From Pirellulales bacterium (GTDB lineage: Bacteria > Planctomycetota > Planctomycetia > Pirellulales > JANQPP01): DNA of 48,393 bases. The stretch covers positions 1 through 48,393 of the forward strand of contig JANQPP010000017.1 of the NCBI GenBank assembly GCA_028289405.1. The letters are read 5' to 3'. The notes beneath the pieces are model-generated. The model worked only from the letters and a program-made list of their open reading frames with translations. It was not told the DNA's origin and did not search any database. Position 1 is the first letter of the stretch, and the number at the start of each line of letters is the position of its first letter. Of this stretch, positions 25,048 to 33,866 are shown piece after piece. Both the position numbers and the translations under genes were made by a program.

Positions 25048-27008
25048 AAGAATCGGCGGACGAGCGAATCGGGCGGAGGAGCCGTGCAAAGAGCAGCCAC
25101 GACACAGCAAATTCCCGAGGCGAGAAATCCCCATATCAGGGGGTCCAGTTGTAATGGGCGCCAGGGGCTAGCCTCGCCAAATCGCCGGAATCCCTCCAGA
25201 TAAAGGCTTAAATAAGCGACGAATCCCCCGATCATTCCCGCCATGGTTCCCACGGCGTTCATCCGCGGCCAATACAGAGCCAGGGCCATGGGCAACAAGA
25301 ACGTCACCGAAAGTGCCCCGCCGGCGAACACAATCAAGTATTGCAAGTATTGGGGCGGGTTCATGGCAGCCACGGTCGCCAGCACTCCCACAGTTAAGGT
25401 ACATCGGTAACTCCAGCGCTTCACCGTTTTCTCCGAAACGTCTGGTCGGAAATGTTGCTGGTAGATATCGCGCACCAAGGAAGAGGAGATCATGAGCATG
25501 AAGCTGTCCACGGTCGACATGGCCGCCGCGAACGGCGCCGCCACGAGAAGTCCCGCCAGCCAGGGCCGTCCGGTCACGCTGGAGAGATGAAACGCCATTT
25601 CCGGCATGATACGGTCTGGATCGTGGTCCAGCCCTGGCAGCAGCACGCGAGCGCAACAGAAGATGATGACCAAGGGGAAATAAATACAGCTAAAGTAAAT
25701 CGCCAGGGAGGCCATCGAACGCCGCAGCGTCGTCGCGGAGCGCGTGGCCATCAGCCTCACCATATTTCCCGGCTGTCCGGCGCCAGAAAGTGCCCAATAC
25801 GCAAAGAAGGAAAAAGCCAAGCCCAGCGGCAGAAAACCGTTGGGATTGGTCTCGCTTGGCCCCGGGCCACTGACGTAGACTCCCCGCTTTCCCGCTCCGT
25901 AAGCATAGGCCCGCTCGTCCACAACCTCCACGCGGACGGAATCAGGCAGCGTGGGCGCGGCGCCTTGTAGTTTCGGCAAGAGTACCGCGATTTCTTCTGG
26001 CGTCGTGATCCGCACGGCCTTCACGTCGCGGGATATCTGGGAATCGGGATGGATGATGGCCAGTTCATTGGTTCGCCACACGGCAATCGGCGTGGCTTCA
26101 TCAACCATACCGTCGCCTGCTTCTGTGGGGTCAAGAAGAAACCAGGTGTCGGCCTTGATGCGGATTTCTTCATTTGTCTCGGAGCCTTCATAATGGAATC
26201 GAACTTCCCCCAAATTGGGCGGGGTCATGCGGCTCATGGCTTCGGTGGCCCGCGACAAGCCGCCGACTTGCTGGAGGGTGATTCCGAGCATGAGCAAAAT
26301 CCCCACCAACATCACGCCGCCTTGCAGCACGTCGGTCCAGACCACGGCGCGAAATCCACCCCAGGTGGTGTAGCACACGACGAGAACCGAAAAGAGCAGC
26401 AAGCAAGCCAAATATTCCGGATCAACGCTATTCAGCCAGGCCAATTGGGAAGTGGCTTTCGAAAGAAAAGAAGCGAGGCCTTGTACGAGGTCCAATGGCC
26501 CAAGCAGATTTTGCAAAATGAGGCCAGCCACCTTGAACTGGGGTATCAAATACAGCCAGAGCATCAAGGCAATGAAACCAGAAGTCACCAAGCCGAGCGC
26601 GGGGCTTTGAAATCGTTCCCGCAGCACATCGGGAATGGTGATCGCGCCGGTTTTTTGCGCGACTTGGTTGAGCCGTTTTCCCAGCAGGCCCATCCCACAC
26701 AGCGGCACGACCATGTAGCTGGCAATCCACAGCGAAAGAATCCATCCGCTAGAATAAACAAAGGACGGGAATCCGGCGAATGTCCCAGCGGAGGCGCTGG
26801 TGGCGGCGAAGGTTAGTGTCAGTGCTACCGTCCCCAGCCCTCTCGCGCCCAGAAAATATTCACTGAGAAAATTTCCCCGCAATTGAATCCGGTGGCATAA
26901 CCAGCCCATGACGAAGAGGATAGCCGTGTAAGCCACGAAGATGGCAAGCGCCTGCCGCTGGATGGGGGAGGCTTCCTGCGCGATCAACCAGTAGCCGTCA
27001 GGCATCAT
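25011..27008 (-). CDS. Sodium:solute symporter (PanF-like) with large soluble insert
   Basis: A 665-residue member of the sodium:solute symporter (SSS) family. The family core is recognisable in the N-terminal helices (AIFVAYTAILFVMGWLCHR, EYFLGARGLGTVALTLTF, ATSASAGTFAGFPSFVYSSG) and in the C-terminal half (GLLVAAPFAAAMSTVDSFML, SSLVRDIYQQHF). Usual length is about 480-520; here about 120 hydrophilic residues (about 261-386) sit in a loop, with RIKADTWFLLDPTEAGDGM and AVRITTPEEIAVLLPKLQG. The ATG at 27008 overlaps the end of the DUF997 gene by 11 bases, so the two are translated together. The DUF997-plus-symporter arrangement is that of YhdT-PanF (pantothenate), but the substrate here is not shown by the sequence. 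Confidence 0.85.
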   Translation of the reverse strand: MMPDGYWLIAQEASPIQRQALAIFVAYTAILFVMGWLCHRIQLRGNFLSEYFLGARGLGTVALTLTFAATSASAGTFAGFPSFVYSSGWILSLWIASYMVVPLCGMGLLGKRLNQVAQKTGAITIPDVLRERFQSPALGLVTSGFIALMLWLYLIPQFKVAGLILQNLLGPLDLVQGLASFLSKATSQLAWLNSVDPEYLACLLLFSVLVVCYTTWGGFRAVVWTDVLQGGVMLVGILLMLGITLQQVGGLSRATEAMSRMTPPNLGEVRFHYEGSETNEEIRIKADTWFLLDPTEAGDGMVDEATPIAVWRTNELAIIHPDSQISRDVKAVRITTPEEIAVLLPKLQGAAPTLPDSVRVEVVDERAYAYGAGKRGVYVSGPGPSETNPNGFLPLGLAFSFFAYWALSGAGQPGNMVRLMATRSATTLRRSMASLAIYFSCIYFPLVIIFCCARVLLPGLDHDPDRIMPEMAFHLSSVTGRPWLAGLLVAAPFAAAMSTVDSFMLMISSSLVRDIYQQHFRPDVSEKTVKRWSYRCTLTVGVLATVAAMNPPQYLQYLIVFAGGALSVTFLLPMALALYWPRMNAVGTMAGMIGGFVAYLSLYLEGFRRFGEASPWRPLQLDPLIWGFLASGICCVVAALCTAPPPDSLVRRFFYRAASESRSVT

Positions 27009-27357
27009 GGGCGGCCTCATCCGGCTCATGCCGAGGCTTGTTCGACCCAGCACGTGGAGTATTGCCTCCACCGACTTCTTCAACGGCTTCGCCGCTCAAA
27101 TCATCGTCCGCCATCCAGGACAAACTGAACACCACCGTGACCGCCGTGGCGAGGATCCACGGCAGAAAGACCCCTCCCAAGACCCAGGTAGGCATCCCCC
27201 AGAACGACGTCATGGTTTCTGGATTCGAAGTGTATCCGAACTGGTAGGAATAGAGCGTGCACCACGCCGCGAATCCCAACCAAATCCACAGGATCCATTT
27301 GGCCTCTCGGCGACCATGGACAAACACGGGATCGAGATCCGGCTCAGCGTTCGGCAT
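26998..27357 (-). CDS. DUF997 (YhdT-like) small membrane protein
   Basis: A 119-residue protein with two hydrophobic segments (about 21-43, WILWIWLGFAAWCTLYSYQF, and about 59-82, VLGGVFLPWILATAVTVVFS) and the REAKWILWIWL / FWGMPTWVLGGVFLPW patterns of the DUF997 family. Members are typically encoded directly before a sodium:solute symporter, as here, where its stop codon overlaps the symporter start. It is probably a small companion subunit of the transporter. The C-terminus (about 84-119) is charged and cytoplasmic in all likelihood. Confidence 0.85.
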   Translation of the reverse strand: MPNAEPDLDPVFVHGRREAKWILWIWLGFAAWCTLYSYQFGYTSNPETMTSFWGMPTWVLGGVFLPWILATAVTVVFSLSWMADDDLSGEAVEEVGGGNTPRAGSNKPRHEPDEAAHDA

Positions 27358-27917
27358 CGACGATGGAAGCAGCTTGGCATTCTTTATTAGAAACGGGGCG
27401 GGAACGGTTTCGTGGTTTCACGGACCGTCGAACTCCGATTGTAGCGTCGCCGCCGAGCCGTAAAAGTGTTCCCCACGCAAAAGAGTCTCCTATCTACTTC
27501 TACACCAAAGCTTTGTGGTCAAGGCATGACACGGATTGCGCGGCCAATTGGTGCGGATTTCATACGCGACAGAGCGCATTCTCCGCAGGCTGGAAGTTCT
27601 GCTCATGGCATGTTTCGCAGCGTAAAACGAATTATTCAAAATAGTTGCGTGATTTGAGATCGCGATTATCATAAAGGCAGCGCTGACGAGCATTTCATCG
27701 GCTGAAAAGAGACCTCCCGCAAGAACTCCTCGCACGCCGTTCGGCGATGGTGGTCTCGGTCCATTCAATCTCAAATTATTGCGGGCAGATTGCATCCAAG
27801 CATGGCCAACTCGCGCTTCACGCGCCTTGTGTTGATTGAATCGCCTAGCGGCCCGGAGAGCTGTGTTTATTAAGTGTACATTTGTGGTTTTGTCGGCTAG
27901 GTAAACCCATACTGGGC

Positions 27918-27937
27918 CGAGGCGAATTGTCGCCTCG
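27918..27937. promoter_or_regulatory. Perfect 8-bp hairpin in the exopolysaccharide leader
   Basis: CGAGGCGA (27918-27925), loop ATTG, TCGCCTCG (27930-27937). It is not followed by a T-run on either strand, so it is not a classical terminator; it may be a protein-binding palindrome or an RNA structure. It lies 188 bases before the kinase start. Confidence 0.35.
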
Positions 27938-28049
27938 AATTATGGCTTCTGTTATCTTGGAATGTGTTGAGTGTTTTGGCGGATTCACGAAGTTTTTTCT
28001 AGCGGCAGCGGTTGAGCAAACCAGATAGAGCCGAGAGCCTGCAAATGGG

Positions 28050-28071
28050 CCTGCCAATTTTGGTTGGCAGG
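28050..28071. promoter_or_regulatory. Second perfect hairpin close to the kinase start
   Basis: CCTGCCAA (28050-28057), loop TTTTGG, TTGGCAGG (28064-28071), ending 53 bases before the ATG at 28125. It is in the likely 5' untranslated region, again without a T-run. A role in expression control of the cluster is possible. Confidence 0.35.
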
Positions 28072-28124
28072 GCTTGCGCATGATCGGGGAATCCTGAGAT
28101 TCACCACGAAGAGGCATACGTAGC

Positions 28125-30467
28125 ATGAGCGGACCGATGATGCCCAGTCGAGAGATCGTCCCCGCAGCCCCCAATCCGTCGCCGGCAATCACCAGCACCG
28201 CCCGACCGGACGTGGCGGACTTTCGCCGCCTGGTGCGCCGTCGGCGATTTTGGCTCTGGGGAGGCATTTTGTTCGGGATCGTCGGAGCCGGGGCGTACTG
28301 CTGGTGGACCAAGACGCTGTATGAAGCGGAAGCCCGTCTCTTGATATTGCCGCGCGAAACTTCCCTCAACCCGCAAATCGCGACGCCCACGACTTCCTCG
28401 GTGCGTCAGGAGTGGGATGACCTGCTAGCAACCCAAGCGGACGTATTGCAGAGCGAGCGGATCGTCTCCGCCGCACTATCGGGACCTGCCGCGAACCGCC
28501 TGGCTTCGATCGAATCGGCTAAGCAGGACGATCAAACTCCGGTGGAGTACGTTATCGAGCAACTCGACGTCGCGCGAGGTGGAAAAGGAGCGGCCAAGGG
28601 AGCGCATGTTTTGCATGTCACCTTCCGTCATCCCAGCGCGACGGATGCGGTGGCGATCCTCGATTCGGTTGTTCAGGAATATGAACTTTTTCTCCAAGAG
28701 CAATTCGCCACCGAAGGAAAAAAGGCCGCGGAGCTACTTCATCGCCTGACGCACGACGTCAAGGAAGAACTGACTAAAGCGGAGGATGAATACCGCGAAT
28801 TCCGCAAGCAAACCCGGTTACTTTCGGAGGGGGGCGAAAGCAGCAATCCCCACGAAGTCAACCTAGCCGCGCTGCATCAAGAAATTTTCGACTTGCGTGC
28901 CCGTTTGCTGAAGACCAAAACCCGCCGCGAGGAATTGGCTCATGGTTTCGCCGAGATCCGTGAGGAAGACGCCTCACCTTTACAGTTCTTGGGACTTCTG
29001 AACCAAACTGACATCGCGCGGATTGGCAAGCTCGTGGAGTTGCAACGTGGAGATTCCAATACGGAAGCCTTTATGTCGCAGCAGCCCACGCGCGTGGAGG
29101 CGGCACGCCGCGAGAGCGAGCTTGTGGATTTGGAATCACGGCGGTCGGAGTTGTTGCAGCGTCGCGGAAAGCATCATCCCGAGGTGCTGCAATTGGACAA
29201 GCAAATCGCCGATGTGCGAAATTTTTTGCAGGAGACGCAGTCGAGCGTCACGGTCGACGCGGCAGAGCGTTTTTCCGCCGAGGATTTGCTAGAGACCTAT
29301 CTAAGGTCATTGCAAAACGATATCCGTGAAATGGAAAAGAGCGTGGAGGGGCTGGAAGAACTGCAGGAGTTAGAAGCGGAAGCAGCGAAGCAACTTATTC
29401 AGGATGAGTTAAAGGCGGAAGCCTTGCGCAAAGAGATCACACGCCACGAGCAAATTCGGGACTCTCTGCTGACGAATCTCCAGGACGTCAACCTGGCCAC
29501 GGACTATGGCGGGTTCGTCACGGAAGTGATCGAAGAGGCGAACGCGCGCGAGCCGGTGTGGCCTTTGCCAGGATTTCTCCTGCCCTTTGGTGCGTTCGCT
29601 GGGCTGATGCTGGGGTTTGTCGGTGCATTGTGGCGTGAATCGATGGATAACGAATTCGCCGATTTGGACGATATCTCCTCCACGCTGCGGATTCCTGTGT
29701 TTGCCAGCATTCCGGCCTGGTCCTCTTCCGAGTCTCCGATTCGTATGGGAAAAGAGGATTTCGAAACGTTTCGTTCGTTGCGGACCATGTTGCATTTCCG
29801 GCTGAACACCGACGGTGGGCGGATTGTGCAGGCGACAAGTCCCGCGCCGCAAGATGGAAAGACCACGGTCCTCGTCAACTTGGCCATCGCCTTCGCCCAA
29901 CTCCGCAAAAAAGTGCTGGTAATCGACGCCGACTTGCGGCGGCCCAGCTTGCACCGCGCGCTGGATCTCGGCCAGCGGGCCGGCCTGACGGAAGTCATGG
30001 CCGGGGAAATCGATACCTACGACGCTATTGTTTCCACGGGCATCGACAGTTTGTGGGCCATGCCCAGCGGATCCATTCCGCCGAATCCCGCGGAATTGCT
30101 GGCACTCCCCGCGTTCCGAGTCATGCTGGAATCCCTCGCTGAAAAGTACGACATCATCCTGGTTGACAGTCCGCCCGTGCTGGCGGTGAGCGACCCTGCG
30201 GTCATCGCGCCCTGCATGGATGCCGTTGTGCTGGTGATGCGGAATTCATCACGGGCCAAGTTACTTACGCTGCGGGCCAAGCAAGCCTTGGAGGCGGTGC
30301 GGGCTCCGTTGCTGGGCGTCATTCCCAATCGGGTACGTGCCCAAGATCGGCAGCAATACGGCACATTTGATTACGGCCAATACCAACCCGTCGTGGAAGA
30401 ATCCAACCTACGGAGACAGTTGCCCAAGGATGACGCGAATACGAAAGCGACCGTCGAGATTTCTTGA
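28125..30467 (+). CDS. Polysaccharide co-polymerase with BY-kinase domain (Wzc/GumC-CapB type)
   Basis: A 780-residue inner-membrane protein that sets polysaccharide chain length and autophosphorylates on tyrosine. The first membrane helix is at about 42-61, a Wzz-type and long coiled-coil periplasmic part follows (about 65-480), and a second helix is at about 483-503 (PGFLLPFGAFAGLMLGFVGA). The cytosolic kinase has Walker A SPAPQDGKTTVLVNLA (about 572-587), Walker A' VLVIDADLRRP (about 597-607) and Walker B IILVDSPPV (about 675-683). The tail carries a short tyrosine cluster, QQYGTFDYGQYQP (about 743-755), the probable autophosphorylation site. GAGG upstream supports the ATG at 28125. It opens the cluster, which goes on with transferase, flippase, sulfotransferase and polymerase genes. 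Confidence 0.93.
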   Translation: MSGPMMPSREIVPAAPNPSPAITSTARPDVADFRRLVRRRRFWLWGGILFGIVGAGAYCWWTKTLYEAEARLLILPRETSLNPQIATPTTSSVRQEWDDLLATQADVLQSERIVSAALSGPAANRLASIESAKQDDQTPVEYVIEQLDVARGGKGAAKGAHVLHVTFRHPSATDAVAILDSVVQEYELFLQEQFATEGKKAAELLHRLTHDVKEELTKAEDEYREFRKQTRLLSEGGESSNPHEVNLAALHQEIFDLRARLLKTKTRREELAHGFAEIREEDASPLQFLGLLNQTDIARIGKLVELQRGDSNTEAFMSQQPTRVEAARRESELVDLESRRSELLQRRGKHHPEVLQLDKQIADVRNFLQETQSSVTVDAAERFSAEDLLETYLRSLQNDIREMEKSVEGLEELQELEAEAAKQLIQDELKAEALRKEITRHEQIRDSLLTNLQDVNLATDYGGFVTEVIEEANAREPVWPLPGFLLPFGAFAGLMLGFVGALWRESMDNEFADLDDISSTLRIPVFASIPAWSSSESPIRMGKEDFETFRSLRTMLHFRLNTDGGRIVQATSPAPQDGKTTVLVNLAIAFAQLRKKVLVIDADLRRPSLHRALDLGQRAGLTEVMAGEIDTYDAIVSTGIDSLWAMPSGSIPPNPAELLALPAFRVMLESLAEKYDIILVDSPPVLAVSDPAVIAPCMDAVVLVMRNSSRAKLLTLRAKQALEAVRAPLLGVIPNRVRAQDRQQYGTFDYGQYQPVVEESNLRRQLPKDDANTKATVEIS

Positions 30468-30659
30468 AAAGATAAGATGCTTCAGATAGGGCCATTGACA
30501 TATCACGTGAACTCCGCTGGCGTTCTGCCAGACGTTCGAATTCGTCAATCCTCTAATTGACGCCGGGATTGACCGAATAACGTGCTGTCCGCGCCAACTC
30601 GATTGTTTTGACGACTTTGACGAATTACCACCTGGGTTGAACGCTGGAGGCTCCCTTCC

Positions 30660-32159
30660 ATGCGAAGTGAGTTGCTAATGACCGTCGTCCCGTTGGGGGC
30701 CGCGCGCCCCGCGACGGTCGGCAAGCTAGTAACGGCGGAGGAACGGGTGGCCGCTCCCGGCCGCCTGGTCCAGTCCCTATTGACGGGGACGCCATTGTTG
30801 TGCGTGGATGTTGTCGCGTTGGCGGTGGCATTTGGTGTGAGCAGCATCTGGACCTCGATGTTTGGATGGCCGGGATCCGGCAATTCACCGCTCCTGTTCG
30901 GCACCATGTGCATGGCTGTTGCTTTGGCTTTTTTCTTCGCCGGGCTTTATCCGGGCGTCCATCGCCATCCGAGCGAAGAGCTGCGCAAATTGTGGTGGTC
31001 GTTGTCGCTCGTCTTCGGAGTTTTTTGGAGTACGACCTGGCTCGACTCGGACTTGGTGCAAGAGAGGCAACTCGTCCCGGTCATATGGGCGTTGTTCGCC
31101 GTGATCTGCCCGCTGTTTCGCGGCGTGGCGCGAAATGCACTGGCGCGTTGTTCCTGGTGGGGATACCCAGCGATCGTGGCGGGACCCCGGCAAGAGGCGG
31201 AGGCCGTTCACGCCGCGCTACGCACCAATCCCGCGATGAGTCTGCGGCCCGTGGGCATCGTGGGCGAATCCTTGCCGCGACAATTCCGAGGAGATGCTCC
31301 CGTTCCCTATCTTGGTCCAGAACGCTTGGCCGGGAATATTGCTCAGCGGTATTCCGTGCATTGGGCTGTGGTCACGATGCCCAATTGCACGTTGCGCGAT
31401 ATGCAATCCACCCTACAAAGACAATACGGCGGCATTCCCAATGTTTTGGTCGTGACCGATATGGCCGGTCTTCCCAACCTCTGCGATTGGGAAGCCGAAG
31501 CTCGCGAGCGGGCTGGAATCACGCTGTCGGCCAACCGCTTCGTTTCCAGTTCTCTGTCCATTAAGCGGGGGATGGAATTTGCCTTGGCAGCGGCGTTGGG
31601 ACTCTTGTCCCTGCCTTGTATTTTAGCCATAGCCGCGCTGATCAAGCTGACCTCCAAAGGCCCCGTATTCTACCGTTCCGAGCGTATCGGCCAGAATGGG
31701 AAACGTCTCTGGATCTGGAAATTCCGCACCATGGTCGTGGATGCGGAGGAGATCTTGGGGCAGCATTTGGATGCCGATCCGGAACTGCGGCGGCAATGGG
31801 AAGCGAAAACCAAACTTCGCCGCGATCCACGCGTGACCCCTCTGGGGCATTGGCTGCGGAAGATGAGCCTCGACGAGTTGCCACAGCTTTGGAACATATT
31901 GCAAGGAGATCTTGGCTTGGTCGGGCCACGGCCACTTCTCCATGATGATGTGCCCAAATATGGCAAAGAATTTGAAACCTATATGTCGGTTCGGCCTGGT
32001 TTGACCGGCCTGTGGCAGGTCTCCGGTCGGAACGACACCACGTTTCAGCAGAGAATCGACTTCGATCGATACTACATTCGCAACTGGTCTCTTTGGCTCG
32101 ACGTCTATATTCTCGCACGGACGATCAAAGCGGTGATTTCCTGCCGTGGGGCCTATTAG
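30660..32159 (+). CDS. Undecaprenyl-phosphate sugar phosphotransferase (WbaP-like)
   Basis: A 499-residue polyprenyl glycosylphosphotransferase that loads the first sugar-phosphate onto undecaprenyl phosphate. The N-terminal half has several membrane helices (for example LLCVDVVALAVAFGVSSIW and MAVALAFFFAGLYPG) and a nucleotide-fold-like middle domain. The catalytic bacterial sugar transferase domain begins at SIKRGMEFALAAALGLLSLP and contains GPVFYRSERIGQNGK, WKFRTMV, KMSLDELPQLWNIL, LVGPRPLL and RPGLTGLWQVSGRN. The C-terminus CRGAY matches the usual family end. GGAGG is 8 bases before the ATG. The TAG stop lies inside the left terminal repeat of the small element at 32157-32331. Confidence 0.92.
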   Translation: MRSELLMTVVPLGAARPATVGKLVTAEERVAAPGRLVQSLLTGTPLLCVDVVALAVAFGVSSIWTSMFGWPGSGNSPLLFGTMCMAVALAFFFAGLYPGVHRHPSEELRKLWWSLSLVFGVFWSTTWLDSDLVQERQLVPVIWALFAVICPLFRGVARNALARCSWWGYPAIVAGPRQEAEAVHAALRTNPAMSLRPVGIVGESLPRQFRGDAPVPYLGPERLAGNIAQRYSVHWAVVTMPNCTLRDMQSTLQRQYGGIPNVLVVTDMAGLPNLCDWEAEARERAGITLSANRFVSSSLSIKRGMEFALAAALGLLSLPCILAIAALIKLTSKGPVFYRSERIGQNGKRLWIWKFRTMVVDAEEILGQHLDADPELRRQWEAKTKLRRDPRVTPLGHWLRKMSLDELPQLWNILQGDLGLVGPRPLLHDDVPKYGKEFETYMSVRPGLTGLWQVSGRNDTTFQQRIDFDRYYIRNWSLWLDVYILARTIKAVISCRGAY

Positions 32160-32331
32160 CAGGCTGCTGAAGTACTCCACGACCTACGGCGTCTTCTGGG
32201 CGTGATGCTCAAAATGGCGACATAAGTCGTTATCATGCGAGCCTGGAGCGGCTATGCCGCGCCAACCATAGCCAACACGGTGGCGAGCCTGGGAAACGCC
32301 ACGAAGGCGTCTTTCAGCAACCTGCTAAAAC
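32157..32331. mobile_element. MITE-like element with terminal inverted repeats
   Basis: TAGCAGGCTGCTGAA (32157-32171) is inverted at the right end as TTCAGCAACCTGCTA (about 32313-32327), with one mismatch in 15 and a further T/A pair outside. Internally GCGAGCCTGG occurs twice as a direct repeat (32237-32246, 32283-32292). The element is about 170 bases, has no reading frame, and sits exactly between the WbaP-like and Wzx genes. The left end starts at the WbaP-like TAG stop and the right end is about 20 bases before the flippase start. No clear target-site duplication was seen. It could be a non-autonomous transposable element or a structured RNA. Confidence 0.6.
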
Positions 32332-32349
32332 TCTCTTCCCGAGGGCATT

Positions 32350-33846
32350 GTGATTCTCCCGGTTCGTCCCACATCCATTGCCGAGAGAAACTCCCAGCTT
32401 TCCTTGCGAGTGGCAGAGAATGAGACCTCCGGCGATACGCCCGATGTGGATAATAATGCGGCTCCCGCGACATACACCAGCAAACGGTCGCTGCTACGAG
32501 GCGGAAGCTGGGTGCTGATCAATCGCATTTCGGCGGCCGCGTTCTTCTTGGTTGCCAATGCGCTGCTTGCTCGATCCTTGCCGCCGGATGAAATGGCCGG
32601 CTTTTTGCTGTCTTTCAGCTTCGTCATATTCTGCGGAACGTTAGGCGGGTTGGGGTTGCACTTGTTTCTCGTGCGGGAGATGCCCCTCTGTTTGCGGCAA
32701 GGGGATGCCGAAACGCTACGTACCTTGTTGCGTCGCGTGTACATGCTCGGAACGGTGGGAAGCGTTGGAGTTGGCTTGGCCTTTTTTTTCTGGGTCGAGG
32801 CCCTGGCATATTTCTTCCCTCGATTCGCCACGGTCGCCGCGGTGGGCTGGACGGTCGCGGTATGGATCGTTTTGCAAGCCGTCTTGCAGATCGTGGCCGA
32901 ATCCCTCCGTGGACTGCGGCACGTCGGCTGGGCCAGCTTCTTTGGCGGAGCATCGGGAGGGGCCGCGTTCGCACTCAGTTTTCTGCTTCTGATCGGAGGT
33001 AATTTGCTGATTTCAGGCCAACTCTATTTGAAGGGCGTAGCAACCTGGGCGACCGTATCCGCTGGGGCGGGTCTGATCGGGGGCGCGATGTTGCTGGCGT
33101 ATCGGCTGAAATTTCTTTCCTGGCAAGACGTTCAGCTTCCCGTGCGATATCGACTGCCAGGCTCGCTCCGCATTACCTCGGAGGCGGTGCCCTACATGAT
33201 GGCCACGGTTTGCATCCTGTTGATGAACCAGGTCGACTTATGGATCGTGGGCAGCCTTTGCTCGGCCGAGGAGACGGCCATCTACGGTTGTGTATCACGA
33301 CTGATGTTTGTCACCACGTTGCCACTAATCGTGGTCAATGGTGTCATGGCACCCATGATTTCAGATTGGCATTCCCGCGGCCGAAATGACGCATTGCAAC
33401 GGATGTTACGTCTGGCCGCGTCGGGCGTGGCATTTCCCGCTATCCTCATGGGAACGATTGCCCTGCTTTGGGGAGATGGCCTGTTGGGTCTGATGTTCGG
33501 CCCTCGATATTCCACTGGCGGCACCATATTCGCACTGTTGTGCCTCGGACAAATTGGATTCGCGTGCGGCGGTTCCTCCGGTTTGTTATTAATGATGAGT
33601 GGACATGCCCGCGCTGCCATGCTCGTCAATGGCGTGTCCGTGGTGGGACTCTCTCTGTTGGCGGTCCTGGGCGCTTCACTCGGCGGGGCGACCGCCGTGG
33701 CTGCCGTGGCGGCGGGCGCGTGGATCGTTAACAAGTTGTTGCTGGTCCTCATGGCCTATCGGCAAACCGGCATTCGCACGTACTGCTATTTGTCTATCGG
33801 CGACCTACGCGAGACAATCACGAAGATTCGTCAAGCCACGACTTGA
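32350..33846 (+). CDS. Oligosaccharide flippase (Wzx/MATE-type)
   Basis: A 498-residue polytopic membrane protein of the polysaccharide transport (PST/MOP) family, which flips lipid-linked repeat units across the inner membrane. After about 45 polar residues the first helix begins at RGGSWVLINRISAAAFFLVA, a typical Wzx opening; LLARSLPPDEMAGFLLSFSF follows. About 12 hydrophobic segments are visible, with VDLWIVGSLCSAEETAIYGC in the second half (the 'xxDxxxLG/F...aG-Y' region of the family). The frame begins with GTG at 32350; no good alternative start precedes the first helix. The gene is separated from the WbaP-like gene by the inverted-repeat element, and the sulfotransferase gene starts 20 bases after its stop. 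Confidence 0.88.
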   Translation: MILPVRPTSIAERNSQLSLRVAENETSGDTPDVDNNAAPATYTSKRSLLRGGSWVLINRISAAAFFLVANALLARSLPPDEMAGFLLSFSFVIFCGTLGGLGLHLFLVREMPLCLRQGDAETLRTLLRRVYMLGTVGSVGVGLAFFFWVEALAYFFPRFATVAAVGWTVAVWIVLQAVLQIVAESLRGLRHVGWASFFGGASGGAAFALSFLLLIGGNLLISGQLYLKGVATWATVSAGAGLIGGAMLLAYRLKFLSWQDVQLPVRYRLPGSLRITSEAVPYMMATVCILLMNQVDLWIVGSLCSAEETAIYGCVSRLMFVTTLPLIVVNGVMAPMISDWHSRGRNDALQRMLRLAASGVAFPAILMGTIALLWGDGLLGLMFGPRYSTGGTIFALLCLGQIGFACGGSSGLLLMMSGHARAAMLVNGVSVVGLSLLAVLGASLGGATAVAAVAAGAWIVNKLLLVLMAYRQTGIRTYCYLSIGDLRETITKIRQATT

Positions 33847-33866
33847 GCTAGGATTACGGCGAGGCC

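Larger units (their letters stand above)
27358..28124. other. Long leader interval before the exopolysaccharide cluster
   Basis: No reading frame in these 767 bases has recognisable content. The interval separates the DUF997 gene (-) from the exopolysaccharide cluster (+) and should contain both promoters. Two perfect hairpins without T-runs lie near the plus-strand gene: 27918-27937 and 28050-28071 (listed separately). The rest shows nothing I can name. Confidence 0.45.
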
